Notes: generated from the sequence alone by a model not told the origin. 64,000 bases of DNA from Oscillospiraceae bacterium (GCA_028720105.1 JAQYLI010000017.1:202806-266805), one strand, 5' to 3'. Positions 43,542-52,672 are shown, counted from the stretch's first letter. Numbers and translations: made by a program.

Positions 43542-45851
43542 ATGAAGTACATATTTTCATTTAAGGAAATTTCGGAAGATGTGAGCGCTTTATGCGGCGG
43601 AAAGGGCGCTTCCCTTGCAAGGCTTACAAAACTGGGTATGCCCGTTCCCGAGGGCTTTGTTATCACAGCAAGTGCATTTGACGGGGAATTGCTCCCCGAG
43701 GCTTTGAGGGAGCTTGAGACGCTTATATCAACGCTTTCGGACAAGCACACATATGCGGTGCGCTCCTCGGCTCTCTGCGAGGACGGGGAAAACGCTTCCT
43801 TTGCGGGCGCTTACGAGACGGTGACAGATGTTAAACGTCAGGACATTGTTTCTGCGGTGAAACGTGTCGCAGCTTCGGCGGACAGTCTGCGTGTGAAGAA
43901 ATATGCGGAAAGCTCGGGAACGGAAAGCGGCGGCATTGCGGTGGTCATTCAGCGGTTTGTGAGACCCGAATTTGCGGGAGTGGTATTTACCTCCGACCCA
44001 ATAAACGGCAGCGCTGCGGCAATGCGGGGAAATTACGTAAGGGGCGAGGGCGAGGCTCTTGTTTCGGGGGAGAAAAACGCCGAGGAGTTTGCCTTTAATG
44101 CTATGAAATTTTCCTATACGGGAAAGGGTGAATTTGAACGGTACGCAAAAGGGCTTTTCAAATGCTGCGAACGTATAAGAAACGGTTACGGCAGACCTAT
44201 GGACATTGAATGGGCGGTATCGGGAGGAAAGGTCTATATCCTGCAGGCTCGCCCCATTACATCTCTTAAACGTATGGATAGGGACAGCTTTAAGGTAAAC
44301 GGCAGCCTTGCGGGAGAATATCTGCTGTCGAAAACCAATGTGGGGGAAATTTTTATGCGCCCCGTTTCCCCCGTCACATTCAGCGTGCTTGAGTTGATAT
44401 GCGACGCTATGGGAATGCCCTGCTTTATCGACAATGTGTGCGGTCAGCCCTATGCAAATCTCAGCGTTATCTGCTCGCTTATGGTGGCTTTGGGCGCAAA
44501 GGAAGAGTCGGCTTTTAAAATGATAGAGGAAATTGCGGGAGAACTGCCCGAGGGTGTGAGGGTTCCCGTATTTCCCTTTGACAGGAAAAATTTCAGGCGA
44601 AAAATGAGGAAGCTTTTCCTTTCGAGGGACAAAAAGAAGACGAGCCGCAAGGATAAGCGTGAATTTAAGGAAAGAATGATAGAAATTGCCGATGAGCTGA
44701 TAAATGAGGTGCGTTGTCTCCCCGACAACAATTCTTTGATTGACTTCTGGGAGACAAAAGGAACCGAATTTCTGTCAAACGCTCTTGGAGCCATAATGAG
44801 GGGAGTGAACATTTTCCCTCTTTTCACCACAAAAAAGCGACTGTCGGATATTTGCGGCGAGAAGCTTGCAAATGAGCTTTGCTCGGGCGGTGCGGGAACT
44901 CTTGACAGTATGAAGCCATTGCTTCTCCTTGAGGACGTTATAAGAGGGGATATGTCACGTGAGGAATACATACGGCTCTGCGGTCATAGGCACGTGAACG
45001 AGATGGAGCTTTCCGCTCCCTATCCCTATGAGGACAAGGCTTTCCCCGACAATATTATTGAAGAGCATTTGCGGTCGGGCACAGATGTACATAAAATGAG
45101 GGCTGACAGCGAAAAGCGTTATAATGAAGCGGTCGGAAAATTCAAGGAGCAATTCCCCCGCAAGGCAAAATGGCTTGAAAAAACTTTACACAGCTTTAAG
45201 GAAGCTAACCGCTCCCGTGAGGAGGTGCGGAGCAAGGGCGTGAAGCTTTTCTGCATAATGAGGGAATTTCTGCTCAGAGCAGGCGAGATAACCGGCATAG
45301 GCGAGAATGTGTTTATGCTGTATTTTACCGAAGTCATGGAGCTTTTGAAGGGTGACAAAAGGGCGCTTGCGCATATTCCCGAAAGGCGGGAGAATTATGA
45401 AAGATATCTTTCCTATCCTCCTTTCCCGAACCTTATTTATGGCAGATTTGAGCCCGAGAAATGGCTTGCTGACGAGAACAGGAGACAGGATTTTTATTCG
45501 GAGAAAATGGACACCGATTCCCTTTCGGCGGATATCAAGGGCTTTCCCGGAGCGTCAGGCGTGGTCACAGGTCGGGTGAGGGTAATTCTCAGCTCGGACT
45601 GCGCCGAGGAGCTTCTTCCCGGGGAAATTCTTGCGGCTCCCGCAACGAACATCGGCTGGACGGTGGTGTTCCCCAGAGCGGCGGCTATTATCACCGACAT
45701 CGGCGCACCCCTTTCTCACGCTGCGATTGTGGCGAGGGAATTCGGCATTCCTGCAGTGGTGGGCTGCGGCAATGCTACCACAGTTTTAAAAACGGGTGAT
45801 ATGGTTACGGTGGACGGTGCGAGGGGGATGGTCACAGTCATAAATGAGTGA
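43542..45851 (+). CDS. PEP-synthase/rifampin-phosphotransferase-like dikinase
   Basis: 769 aa. The N-terminal PEP/pyruvate-binding ATP-grasp domain has CGGKGASLARLTKLGMPVPE, AVRSSALCEDGENASFAGAY and GVVFTSDPINGS. The central region is lysine/arginine-rich and unlike PEP synthase. The C-terminal swivelling domain has the catalytic His in DIGAPLSHAAIVAREFGIPA. The order ATP-grasp - middle - His domain without a PEP-binding barrel is that of rifampin phosphotransferases and related antibiotic or small-molecule dikinases. Control by a TetR regulator fits an inducible detoxifying enzyme. The true substrate is unknown. Confidence 0.8.
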   Translation: MKYIFSFKEISEDVSALCGGKGASLARLTKLGMPVPEGFVITASAFDGELLPEALRELETLISTLSDKHTYAVRSSALCEDGENASFAGAYETVTDVKRQDIVSAVKRVAASADSLRVKKYAESSGTESGGIAVVIQRFVRPEFAGVVFTSDPINGSAAAMRGNYVRGEGEALVSGEKNAEEFAFNAMKFSYTGKGEFERYAKGLFKCCERIRNGYGRPMDIEWAVSGGKVYILQARPITSLKRMDRDSFKVNGSLAGEYLLSKTNVGEIFMRPVSPVTFSVLELICDAMGMPCFIDNVCGQPYANLSVICSLMVALGAKEESAFKMIEEIAGELPEGVRVPVFPFDRKNFRRKMRKLFLSRDKKKTSRKDKREFKERMIEIADELINEVRCLPDNNSLIDFWETKGTEFLSNALGAIMRGVNIFPLFTTKKRLSDICGEKLANELCSGGAGTLDSMKPLLLLEDVIRGDMSREEYIRLCGHRHVNEMELSAPYPYEDKAFPDNIIEEHLRSGTDVHKMRADSEKRYNEAVGKFKEQFPRKAKWLEKTLHSFKEANRSREEVRSKGVKLFCIMREFLLRAGEITGIGENVFMLYFTEVMELLKGDKRALAHIPERRENYERYLSYPPFPNLIYGRFEPEKWLADENRRQDFYSEKMDTDSLSADIKGFPGASGVVTGRVRVILSSDCAEELLPGEILAAPATNIGWTVVFPRAAAIITDIGAPLSHAAIVAREFGIPAVVGCGNATTVLKTGDMVTVDGARGMVTVINE

Positions 45852-45933
45852 ATGTCAAAATCCATAATTTATTCTTTATTATTTATTCTTTAAAGTTGCG
45901 GCTGACCGAATTATAAAGAAAAAAGAATAAAGC

Positions 45934-45966
45934 AAGGCACCTCCGAACACATTTCGGAAGTGCCTT
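45934..45966. terminator. Bidirectional terminator
   Basis: AAGGCACCTCCGAA pairs with TTCGGAAGTGCCTT (one mismatch). It is shared by the dikinase and the converging Nudix gene. Upstream, 45865-45932 is AT-rich with short inverted TTATTCTTT tracts. Confidence 0.8.
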
Positions 45967-45983
45967 GAAATTTCTGCGTTTTT

Positions 45984-46391
45984 TTACAGACAAATTGCCG
46001 ACCTTGCTTTGTTCACAATGGTCTTATCGTTTTCATAGGTGAGCATTGTGACGGCATGACCGATGTCCACCCAGCGAATTTCGGCAATTTCGTCCTCCTG
46101 CGGCGTGTAATCGAAGGTCTTTGCCTTGGCGATGAAGTAGACCACCACCTTCTGGGTGTCCTTTCGTGGAAAGTAGGTAACGCTTTCACGGAACGTGGGG
46201 TCAAGGAGAACATCAAGCCCCGTTTCCTCCTTTATTTCCCGAAGAGCGGTCTCGGTCTCGCTTTCGCCCATCTCCATATGCCCCTTGGGAAAGGACCAGT
46301 GGCCGCTGTTGATATGCTTTATCAGCAGTATTTCGGTATTCCCGTGGTGCTTGCGGTAAACGATAGCTCCGCAGGATTTTTCAAAGGTCAT
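45984..46391 (-). CDS. Nudix hydrolase
   Basis: 135 aa. The Nudix box is GHMEMGESETETALREIKEE followed by TGLD (G-x5-E-x7-REUxEExGU). The start MTFEKSCGAIVYRKH and the SGHWSFPKG approach to the box resemble diadenosine polyphosphate hydrolases; other nucleotides are possible. Monocistronic; the promoter is an extended TGTTATAAT about 60 bp upstream. Confidence 0.88.
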   Translation of the reverse strand: MTFEKSCGAIVYRKHHGNTEILLIKHINSGHWSFPKGHMEMGESETETALREIKEETGLDVLLDPTFRESVTYFPRKDTQKVVVYFIAKAKTFDYTPQEDEIAEIRWVDIGHAVTMLTYENDKTIVNKARSAICL

Positions 46392-46575
46392 ATACTCTGC
46401 ACACTCCCTTTCGGATAGAAAATCTTTGATTAGTATAATTATAACATAAAAAAATGGTTTTGTCTTTAGTTTTTATAAAAAAACACAAAAAATTTGTTTG
46501 GAGGTTGCTTTTGCATAAAAAATTGGAAATCATATTGTAAATTATGCACTATAAAATTCACATACAACCAAAAAA

Positions 46576-46606
46576 CGGTCTGCCGCAAAAGCTTTGCAGC
46601 AGACCG
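46576..46606 (-). terminator. Terminator of thrB
   Basis: Nested stem CGGTCTGC/GCAGACCG plus GCAAA/TTTGC with a minus-strand T-run. The remainder of the 46392-46620 gap is AT-rich with nothing else recognised. Confidence 0.85.
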
Positions 46607-46620
46607 AAGTGATTTTATAT

Positions 46621-47526
46621 TCAGCACTCGCAGGTGCCGGAGCACTCACAAGTACCTGTATTATCAATATGAAGCTCCTTTACCTCCCAGCCTGTGAGAC
46701 CCATATTGTCAAGGGCAAAGCGCATTTTTCCGCCGAAGAATTTGTTTTCCGAGTCTACAATGGTCATAAGTGTAGGACCTGCGCCGCTTATGTATGCACC
46801 GTATGCGCCGTTTGTGTAGGCGATATCGAAAATATCCCTTGCGTGGGGGATAAGCTCCATTCTGTAGGGCTGGTGAAGCCTGTCGTGAACGGCGGTGCGG
46901 AGATTTTCGTATTTTCCCGTCAGAAGAGACGCTGAGAAAAGCGCCGCTCTGGACAGGTTATATACAGCATCGGAATGGGCAATTTCCTTGGGCAGGCAGG
47001 CTCTTGCCTTTTCGGTTTTAAGCTCAAAATCGGGTATGACTGCAATGAATTTCAGAGTAGTAAAAACCTCCTGCTTTACCCAATGGACGCTTTTTCCGTC
47101 AAACACGGCGGTTACGATGCCGCCCAGAAGTGCGGGGGCGGTATTATCGGGGTGACCCTCTATCTGGGCGGAGAGGTCAACGGTCTCGTCAAGGGAAAGA
47201 GGCTCGCCCATAAGCTTGTTTGCGCCCACAAGTCCTGCGATTATGCAGGCGCTGGAGCTGCCAAGTCCCCTTGCCATAGGTATATTGTTGGTCTGCTCGA
47301 TGGAAAGCCCTTTAAAGGGCTTTCCGCAGATATCGTAGACGGTTTTTGCGGTATGGTAGATAAGATTGCTTTCGTCTGCGGGTATTTCCGTGCCGTCCAG
47401 GGAACGGATATGGCAGCCGTCGCTTTCCTCCATATTTACATAGTTATAATAGCTGAGGGCAAGTCCCAGAGCGTCAAAGCCTGCGCCAAGGTTTGCGCTG
47501 GTGGCGGGTATGCGGAGATTTATCAT
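46621..47526 (-). CDS. thrB: Homoserine kinase
   Basis: 301 aa GHMP kinase. It phosphorylates homoserine on the way to threonine. The start is MINLRIPATSANLGAGFDAL. The ATP loop is IPMARGLGSSSACIIAGLV, and GAYGAYISGAGPTLM is the C-terminal GHMP motif. The tail GTCECSGTCEC adds two CxC pairs not typical of the family; they may bind metal. It has its own consensus promoter. hom lies 3 kb away on the same strand. Confidence 0.94.
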   Translation of the reverse strand: MINLRIPATSANLGAGFDALGLALSYYNYVNMEESDGCHIRSLDGTEIPADESNLIYHTAKTVYDICGKPFKGLSIEQTNNIPMARGLGSSSACIIAGLVGANKLMGEPLSLDETVDLSAQIEGHPDNTAPALLGGIVTAVFDGKSVHWVKQEVFTTLKFIAVIPDFELKTEKARACLPKEIAHSDAVYNLSRAALFSASLLTGKYENLRTAVHDRLHQPYRMELIPHARDIFDIAYTNGAYGAYISGAGPTLMTIVDSENKFFGGKMRFALDNMGLTGWEVKELHIDNTGTCECSGTCEC

Positions 47527-47564
47527 TGCTTTCTGATTTCCTTTCGGGAGATTTTAATGATTTT

Positions 47565-47593
47565 ATTATACATTTTCCGCCAATGCTTGTCAA
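47565..47593 (-). promoter_or_regulatory. Promoter of thrB
   Basis: Minus strand TTGACA, 17 bp, TATAAT: perfect consensus. Confidence 0.9.
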
Positions 47594-47621
47594 TGACTTT
47601 TTTTATTACATTTGCGGGTTC

Positions 47622-47633
47622 GGCTCGGTAACG
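47622..47633 (+). repeat. GGCTCGGTAACG motif, copy 2
   Basis: Same 12-mer as at 31781 and 50596, here upstream of the thrB promoter. The rest of the gap 47634-47760 holds only a weak TTGACA-like element and no gene. Confidence 0.45.
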
Positions 47634-47760
47634 AAATGTTTTTACAGATTTATTGAGAAGTTAAGCAAATAGTTTGCCAAATATTGACATATATGGCTGA
47701 TATTATATCTATCGGTGCGGAGACAAAGCTAACTAATTCTTGCAAACTAACAGCGCGACC

Positions 47761-47786
47761 TCGCCGCGGGTCATCACCCGCAAAAA
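47761..47786. repeat. Dispersed stem-loop repeat, copy B
   Basis: GCGGGT-CATC-ACCCGC preceded by TCGCC and followed by an A-run; near-identical to 25-50. Confidence 0.5.
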
Positions 47787-47803
47787 GTTTATCTTAAAAA
47801 CTA

Positions 47804-47832
47804 TTGATTATATTTTTCAAGTGTGATATAAT
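47804..47832 (+). promoter_or_regulatory. Promoter of rpiB-upp
   Basis: TTGATT, 17 bp, TATAAT with extended TGA, about 40 bp before the rpiB ATG. Confidence 0.8.
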
Positions 47833-47871
47833 ATGTATAAATGTAATTTTTATCACGGAGGAATGATCGTA

Positions 47872-48309
47872 ATGATAGCTATCGGAAGCGACCACGCAGG
47901 TTTTGAATTAAAGCAGGAAGTTGTTAAATATCTTAGGGAAAAGGGCGTAGAGCTTAAAGAAATGGGCTGTATGGACGGCACAAGCTGCGACTATCCCTTA
48001 GTTGCAAAGGAAGTATGTGCAGAAGTCACCGAGGGCAGAGCGGAGCTTGCTATTCTAATCTGCGGCACAGGTCTCGGTATTTCCATTGCTGCAAACAAGT
48101 GCAAGGGCATAAGAGCCGCTGTCTGCACAGACTGCTATATGGCTAAATACACCCGTCTCCACAATGACGCAAATGTCCTTTGTATGGGCGGCAGAGTTAT
48201 TGGCTCGGGTCTTGCCTGCGAGATAGTTGACGCATTTCTCGGAAATTCCTTCGAGGGCGGCAGACATCAGCGCAGAGTTGACCAGATAACCGCTATCGAG
48301 AACGAATAA
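47872..48309 (+). CDS. rpiB: Ribose-5-phosphate isomerase B
   Basis: 145 aa, normal length for RpiB. It interconverts ribose-5-phosphate and ribulose-5-phosphate. [17 protein letters not shown] is the family start. The catalytic Cys lies in [19 protein letters not shown], and [14 protein letters not shown] is conserved. I set the start here because GGAGG is 9-10 nt upstream; earlier in-frame Met codons overlap that site. It heads rpiB-upp, and ribose phosphate is the source of PRPP used by Upp. Confidence 0.95.
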   Translation: MIAIGSDHAGFELKQEVVKYLREKGVELKEMGCMDGTSCDYPLVAKEVCAEVTEGRAELAILICGTGLGISIAANKCKGIRAAVCTDCYMAKYTRLHNDANVLCMGGRVIGSGLACEIVDAFLGNSFEGGRHQRRVDQITAIENE

Positions 48310-48328
48310 TTTAATTGGAGGTTCTATT

Positions 48329-48964
48329 ATGGACAGCTTAAAATACACAGTTATCGACCACCCTCTCGTTCAGCACAAGCTTTCCCTTATGAGAGATGTT
48401 ACAACAGGCTCTAAGGAGTTCAGAGAGCTTGTTTCCGAAACTTCTATGCTTATGTGCTACGAGGCTATGAGAGACCTTCCCGTCAAGGAAGTTGATGTTC
48501 AGACTCCTCTCGGAATTGCAAAGTCAAAGGTCATTTCGGGAAGAAAGCTTGCTTATGTTCCCATTCTCAGAGCAGGTCTCGGAATGGTTGACGGAGTTAT
48601 GAACCTTATCCCTGCCGCAAAGGTGGGTCATATCGGCACATTCAGAGACCCCGAGACCACCGATACCGTTGAATATTACTGCAAGCTTCCCAAGGATATC
48701 GCAAACAGAGATGTTATTATTGCGGACATTATGCTTGCGACGGGCGGAGCTGCCTGCGAAGCCGTTAACCTGGTTAAGAAGGCAGGAGCAAAGAACGTTA
48801 AGTTTATGTGCATCATTGCCAACGAAAGAGGCATCAAAAAGGTAAACGAAACTCACCCCGATGTTCAGATATTCTGTGCGGCTGTTGACCCCGAGCTTAA
48901 TGAGCAGCTTTACATCGTTCCCGGTCTCGGCGACGCAGGAGACAGAATGTACGGCACAAAGTAA
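48329..48964 (+). CDS. upp: Uracil phosphoribosyltransferase
   Basis: 211 aa. It makes UMP from uracil and PRPP. Family blocks: [14 protein letters not shown] at the start, [38 protein letters not shown] (PRPP loop) and the C-terminal [17 protein letters not shown]. It starts 19 bp after rpiB behind a TTGGAGG site and is certainly cotranscribed. Confidence 0.97.
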   Translation: MDSLKYTVIDHPLVQHKLSLMRDVTTGSKEFRELVSETSMLMCYEAMRDLPVKEVDVQTPLGIAKSKVISGRKLAYVPILRAGLGMVDGVMNLIPAAKVGHIGTFRDPETTDTVEYYCKLPKDIANRDVIIADIMLATGGAACEAVNLVKKAGAKNVKFMCIIANERGIKKVNETHPDVQIFCAAVDPELNEQLYIVPGLGDAGDRMYGTK

Positions 48965-49003
48965 TATCTTAGGCATATTCCGCAGAAAAAAGGACTCGTA
49001 AAA

Positions 49004-49990
49004 ATGGAGCTTATTTCGGTGATCGTTCCCTGCTACAACGAGCAGGAGTCTCTCCCGCTTTTTTACAGGGAGATAACCGCCGTTACGGACGGTATGAAGG
49101 AAAAATACTATAATGAGAATATTTCCGACCTTGCCTTTGAGTTTGTTTTTGTAAACGACGGCTCAAAGGACGATACTCTGAAAATACTCAGAGAACTGTC
49201 GGAAGATGATAAGCGTGTGCGCTATGTTTCCTTTTCCCGAAATTTCGGTAAGGAAGCTGCAATGCTGGCAGGACTTGAAAAGTCAAGAGGGGATTACTGC
49301 GTTATCCTTGACGCAGACCTCCAGCACCCTCCGAAGCTTATTCCTCAGATGTATGATTACGTAAGAAGCGGCGAATATGACTGTGCCGCCACAAGGCGTA
49401 TTTCCCGAAAGGGCGAGTCAAAGACTCTTTCCTTTTTTGCCCGTTCCTTTTACAAGATAATAAACAGCATTTCTCAGACCCATATCGTTGACGGCGCTCA
49501 GGATTTCCGCTTTATGACCCGTCAGATGGTGAACGCCATTCTGGATATGCCCGAAAAAAACCGCTTCTCCAAGGGCATTTTCAGCTGGGTGGGCTTTGAC
49601 ACCAAGTATATCGAGGTGGAAAACACCGAAAGAGCCGCAGGCAAGACCACCTGGAATTTCAGAAAGCTTTTCCTTTATTCCCTGGACGGCATTTTTGCTT
49701 TCAGCACCGCTCCCCTGTGGATATCACTTATTATGGGAATAGTTTTTTGCCTGCTGGCGGTGGCTATGGTAGTAAAGACCCTTATCTGCGGAGAGCCTAT
49801 GGAGGGATATCCCGTTATAGTTGCCCTTGTATGCCTTATCGGCGGTATACAGCTTTTCTGTATGGGCGTTACGGGACAGTACATTTCCAAAATGTACACC
49901 GAAATAAAGGGCAGACCCAGCTACATTATAAAGGAAACCGAAGAAACCAAGCGCCCCGTGCGCAAAAATAATCCGAAAGGACTGAAATGA
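49004..49990 (+). CDS. GT2 glycosyltransferase with two C-terminal membrane spans
   Basis: 328 aa, DPM1/GtrB/YkoT-like. The catalytic domain has ISVIVPCYNEQESLPLFYRE, VFVNDGSKDDTL, SRNFGKEAAMLAGLE and the metal site ILDADLQHPP. Two membrane spans at about 235-260 and 270-295 are followed by the usual GQYISKMYTEIKGRPSYI tail. Such enzymes usually load undecaprenyl phosphate with a sugar for surface modification. It lies 39 bp after upp and 4 bp before ppa; the link to those genes may be only shared transcription. Confidence 0.92.
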   Translation: MELISVIVPCYNEQESLPLFYREITAVTDGMKEKYYNENISDLAFEFVFVNDGSKDDTLKILRELSEDDKRVRYVSFSRNFGKEAAMLAGLEKSRGDYCVILDADLQHPPKLIPQMYDYVRSGEYDCAATRRISRKGESKTLSFFARSFYKIINSISQTHIVDGAQDFRFMTRQMVNAILDMPEKNRFSKGIFSWVGFDTKYIEVENTERAAGKTTWNFRKLFLYSLDGIFAFSTAPLWISLIMGIVFCLLAVAMVVKTLICGEPMEGYPVIVALVCLIGGIQLFCMGVTGQYISKMYTEIKGRPSYIIKETEETKRPVRKNNPKGLK

Positions 49991-49994
49991 TTCT

Positions 49995-50579
49995 ATGAAC
50001 ATTTGGCACGATATCGAACCCGACAGAATTGTTAAGGACAATTTTTACTCTGTTATCGAAATTCCCAAGGGCAGCAAGATGAAGTACGAGCTGGACAAGA
50101 AAACGGGTATGCTGAAGCTTGACAGAGTGCTTTACACCTCTACCCATTACCCCGCAAACTACGGCTTCATTCCCCGTACATATGCCGAGGACGGAGACCC
50201 TCTTGATGTTCTGGTTCTCTGCTCCGAGTCTATTCTATCTATGTCTATCGTAAGGTGCTATCCCATTGGCGTTATCTCAATGCTTGATAACGGCGCTATT
50301 GACGACAAGATCATTGCTATCCCCTTCAATGACCCCACATACAACAGCTATCGTGATATCAGCGAGCTGCCCCGTCACATTTTCGAGGAAATGTCCCACT
50401 TCTTCAAGGTATACAAGCAGCTTGAGGGCAAGGAAACTGCCATTGACGAGATAAAGGACAGAGAAGCGGCTATTGAGATAGTCGATCACTGCATTGACCG
50501 CTATATTGATTATTTCTGCAAGGGTAAGGCAAAGGAACCTGCTCCCGAGAAGAAAAAGGAAACTGTTTCTGTTGAGTGA
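49995..50579 (+). CDS. ppa: Inorganic pyrophosphatase, family I
   Basis: 194 aa. It hydrolyses pyrophosphate, pulling reactions such as the UMP synthesis encoded upstream. EIPKGSKMKYELDKKTG near the start and the metal site YAEDGDPLDVLVL are diagnostic. The C-terminal tail (about 175-194) is Lys/Glu/Pro-rich and beyond the usual domain. The ATG is 4 bp after the GT2 stop, with AAAGGA somewhat far upstream, so coupled translation is likely. Confidence 0.93.
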   Translation: MNIWHDIEPDRIVKDNFYSVIEIPKGSKMKYELDKKTGMLKLDRVLYTSTHYPANYGFIPRTYAEDGDPLDVLVLCSESILSMSIVRCYPIGVISMLDNGAIDDKIIAIPFNDPTYNSYRDISELPRHIFEEMSHFFKVYKQLEGKETAIDEIKDREAAIEIVDHCIDRYIDYFCKGKAKEPAPEKKKETVSVE

Positions 50580-50794
50580 GCAGGCTGAGGCAGGCGGCTC
50601 GGTAACGGAAGATATATGTGTAATAAAAACCGCTTTCGGAAGTCTGTGAGATTTCCGAAAGCGGTTTATTATGTGAAATATTATGTTTTGTCGGTTACTC
50701 GTTTGCTGCGTTACCGAGCCGCCTGCCCGCCGTCCGAATAAACTATAGAACGAACGGCTGCAGGCTCAGCCTGCCTCAGCCTGCCTCAGCCTGC
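50580..50794. repeat. Inverted-repeat-bounded element between ppa and hom
   Basis: Perfect 19-bp inverted repeat GGCAGGCGGCTCGGTAACG at 50589-50607 and in reverse at 50709-50727. Its outer flank on each side carries the decamer GCAGGCTGAG: once on the left (50580-50589), and three times in tandem in reverse on the right (50765-50794), running over the hom stop codon. Inside is a bidirectional terminator. It looks like a MITE or composite REP element. Confidence 0.6.
50627..50667. terminator. Bidirectional terminator for ppa and hom
   Basis: Perfect 15-bp stem AAACCGCTTTCGGAA/TTCCGAAAGCGGTTT with an 11-nt loop, between convergent genes and inside the inverted-repeat element. Confidence 0.85.
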
Positions 50795-52018
50795 CATATC
50801 AAGAACTCTTATCTTTCCGAGAACAGTTCCGCTTATTGAAGCAAGCTTCTCGTCAATGTCCTTTTCAACGAGAGTGGGAGTGATGAAAGCAAGCTCATTT
50901 TCGGGCTGACCCTCACGGGTGAGGTATTCAACATCACCGAAGAGCTTTGCTATCTCAGCCTTATCTGCACCCTGTACACGAACATACATTGAAACGCTGT
51001 CCTCTTTGTAATTTGCAATAAAGCTGTTGTCTGCGCTGTCCTCCCACATCTGGGAAAGGATAGTGGTCTTGTGCTTTGCACAGTCGATAACATCGCCTAA
51101 AACTGCGCTGGCGGTGGGCAGCTTTCCTGCACCTCTGCCGTAGAACATTACCTCGTCAAAGCCGTCACCGTATACCATAATTCCGTTGAATACATCGTCA
51201 ATATGGGAAAGCTGACAGCCGTTGCATACAAATCTGGGTGCCACCATAGGAAGAATTTTGCCGTCCTCGGTGCGCTTTACGGAACCGATAAGCTTAACTG
51301 CTCCGCCCCAGCTTTCCGCATATGCCACATCTTCAAGGGTGAGCTTTGTAATACCCTGGCAGTGTACCCAATCGGGGTAAACGTGCTTGCCGAAAATGAG
51401 GGAGGAGAGTATGCATATCTTGCGGCAGGCATCGTCGCCCTCAACGTCTGCGGCAGGATTTTTCTCAGCATAGCCCAGCTTCTGAGCCATTGCAAGAGCG
51501 TCCTCAAAGGACATTTTCTCGGTAATCATCTTGGTGAGGATAAAGTTTGTGGTGCCGTTTAAAATACCTGCGCAGGCGGTGATGTCATTTGCGGCAAGGC
51601 AGCGGTGAATGGGTCTTATGATAGGGATAGCGCCGCCTGTGGAAGCCTCGAACATAAAGTTGCAGTTATGCTCCTTTGCGGCTTTGAGAAGCTCCGCGCC
51701 CTTTTTGGCAACAAGCTCCTTGTTTGATGTGCAGACGCTCTTGCCTTTGTTCAGGCAGGCAAGCACAAAGTCATATGCAGGGTGAACGCCGCCCATTACC
51801 TCCGCAACAACGGTAACATCATCATCATTTAAGATATCGTTTATATCCTTTGTGAATTTGTCGGAATAAGGAAGTCCGGGAAAGTCTCTGATATCGAGGA
51901 CATAGCCAAGCTCAAGGTCAAGTCCGCCTCTTTTGTTTATTTTGTCCTTGTTTTTAAGGAACAGCTCCACCGTTCCCGAGCCTACAACTCCGTGTCCCAG
52001 TACTGCTAATTTTGCCAT
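50786..52018 (-). CDS. hom: Homoserine dehydrogenase
   Basis: 410 aa. It reduces aspartate semialdehyde to homoserine. The nucleotide loop is KLAVLGHGVVGSGTVELF. Catalytic-domain blocks include EVMGGVHPAYD, CTSNKELVAKKGAEL and AEKNPAADVEGDDACRK. A C-terminal ACT domain begins near residue 330, as in forms inhibited by threonine. The start is MAKLAVLG after TTGGAG; the frame extends 25 codons upstream without a good site. It follows the ACT-protein gene by 97 bp and works with thrB. Confidence 0.95.
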   Translation of the reverse strand: MAKLAVLGHGVVGSGTVELFLKNKDKINKRGGLDLELGYVLDIRDFPGLPYSDKFTKDINDILNDDDVTVVAEVMGGVHPAYDFVLACLNKGKSVCTSNKELVAKKGAELLKAAKEHNCNFMFEASTGGAIPIIRPIHRCLAANDITACAGILNGTTNFILTKMITEKMSFEDALAMAQKLGYAEKNPAADVEGDDACRKICILSSLIFGKHVYPDWVHCQGITKLTLEDVAYAESWGGAVKLIGSVKRTEDGKILPMVAPRFVCNGCQLSHIDDVFNGIMVYGDGFDEVMFYGRGAGKLPTASAVLGDVIDCAKHKTTILSQMWEDSADNSFIANYKEDSVSMYVRVQGADKAEIAKLFGDVEYLTREGQPENELAFITPTLVEKDIDEKLASISGTVLGKIRVLDMAG

Positions 52019-52115
52019 AATGTTTATCTCCAATCTATAAATATAAATATCTTTATTCGCAAAAACAAAGATGATAATAAGCTTTTGAGCCACTTATTCT
52101 TCGGAAATGAGCCGC

Positions 52116-52589
52116 TCATTCTTCTGAAATGAGCCTAACTTCCACAACGCCCTCAACACCGCATACCTCTTTCCGCAGAGATGCGCCGTCCATCGGTCTG
52201 CCCGAAAGCTTTACCGTTACCGTCACCGCCGCCGCGCCGTCAATGGGAACGCTCTGGTTCAGGGTCAGCACGTTTGCATTGCACCTGTGCAGGCAGGCAA
52301 GCACCGAGGAAAGCACTCCGGGGGTATCTCTCAGTATCGCATAAAGGGAAACCGTCCGTCCCTTCAGCTTTTCCTCATAGGTGAAAACGCTGTCCCGATA
52401 TTTATAGAACGCCGAACGGGATATATCCGCCCGTTTGCAGGCGGAAGCGGAGCTTTTCTCGTCTCCGCAGGCGAGGAGCCTTTTTACCTCCATTACCTTT
52501 ATAAAAACCTCTGGAAGAACATCGCAGCTTACAACTGCGTATCTGGTTTCCGAAGCGTCGGTATCGTTTGTAATACTTGGTTCTGACAT
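52116..52589 (-). CDS. ACT-domain protein, PheB/UPF0735 type
   Basis: 157 aa. An N-terminal helical part resembling a small DNA-binding fold (SASACKRADISRSAFYKYRD) is followed by a C-terminal ACT domain (VSLYAILRDTPGVLSSVLAC, then VVEVRLISEE). In Firmicutes this family often sits beside hom and thrB, as here, and is thought to sense an amino acid. A consensus promoter with short inverted repeats lies upstream; autoregulation is possible. Confidence 0.82.
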   Translation of the reverse strand: MSEPSITNDTDASETRYAVVSCDVLPEVFIKVMEVKRLLACGDEKSSASACKRADISRSAFYKYRDSVFTYEEKLKGRTVSLYAILRDTPGVLSSVLACLHRCNANVLTLNQSVPIDGAAAVTVTVKLSGRPMDGASLRKEVCGVEGVVEVRLISEE

Positions 52590-52672
52590 TTCTAAAGATC
52601 ACTTCTTTCGGAAAGCACAAAGCTTTTCTTCAAGTCCTTGTATGAAATACAAATGTATTCGACACAATTACA

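Noticed and set aside
45865..45932. AT-rich inverted TTATTCTTT tracts as a mobile-element end
   Set aside because: Low complexity, no longer repeat and no target duplication; they lie beside an ordinary terminator.
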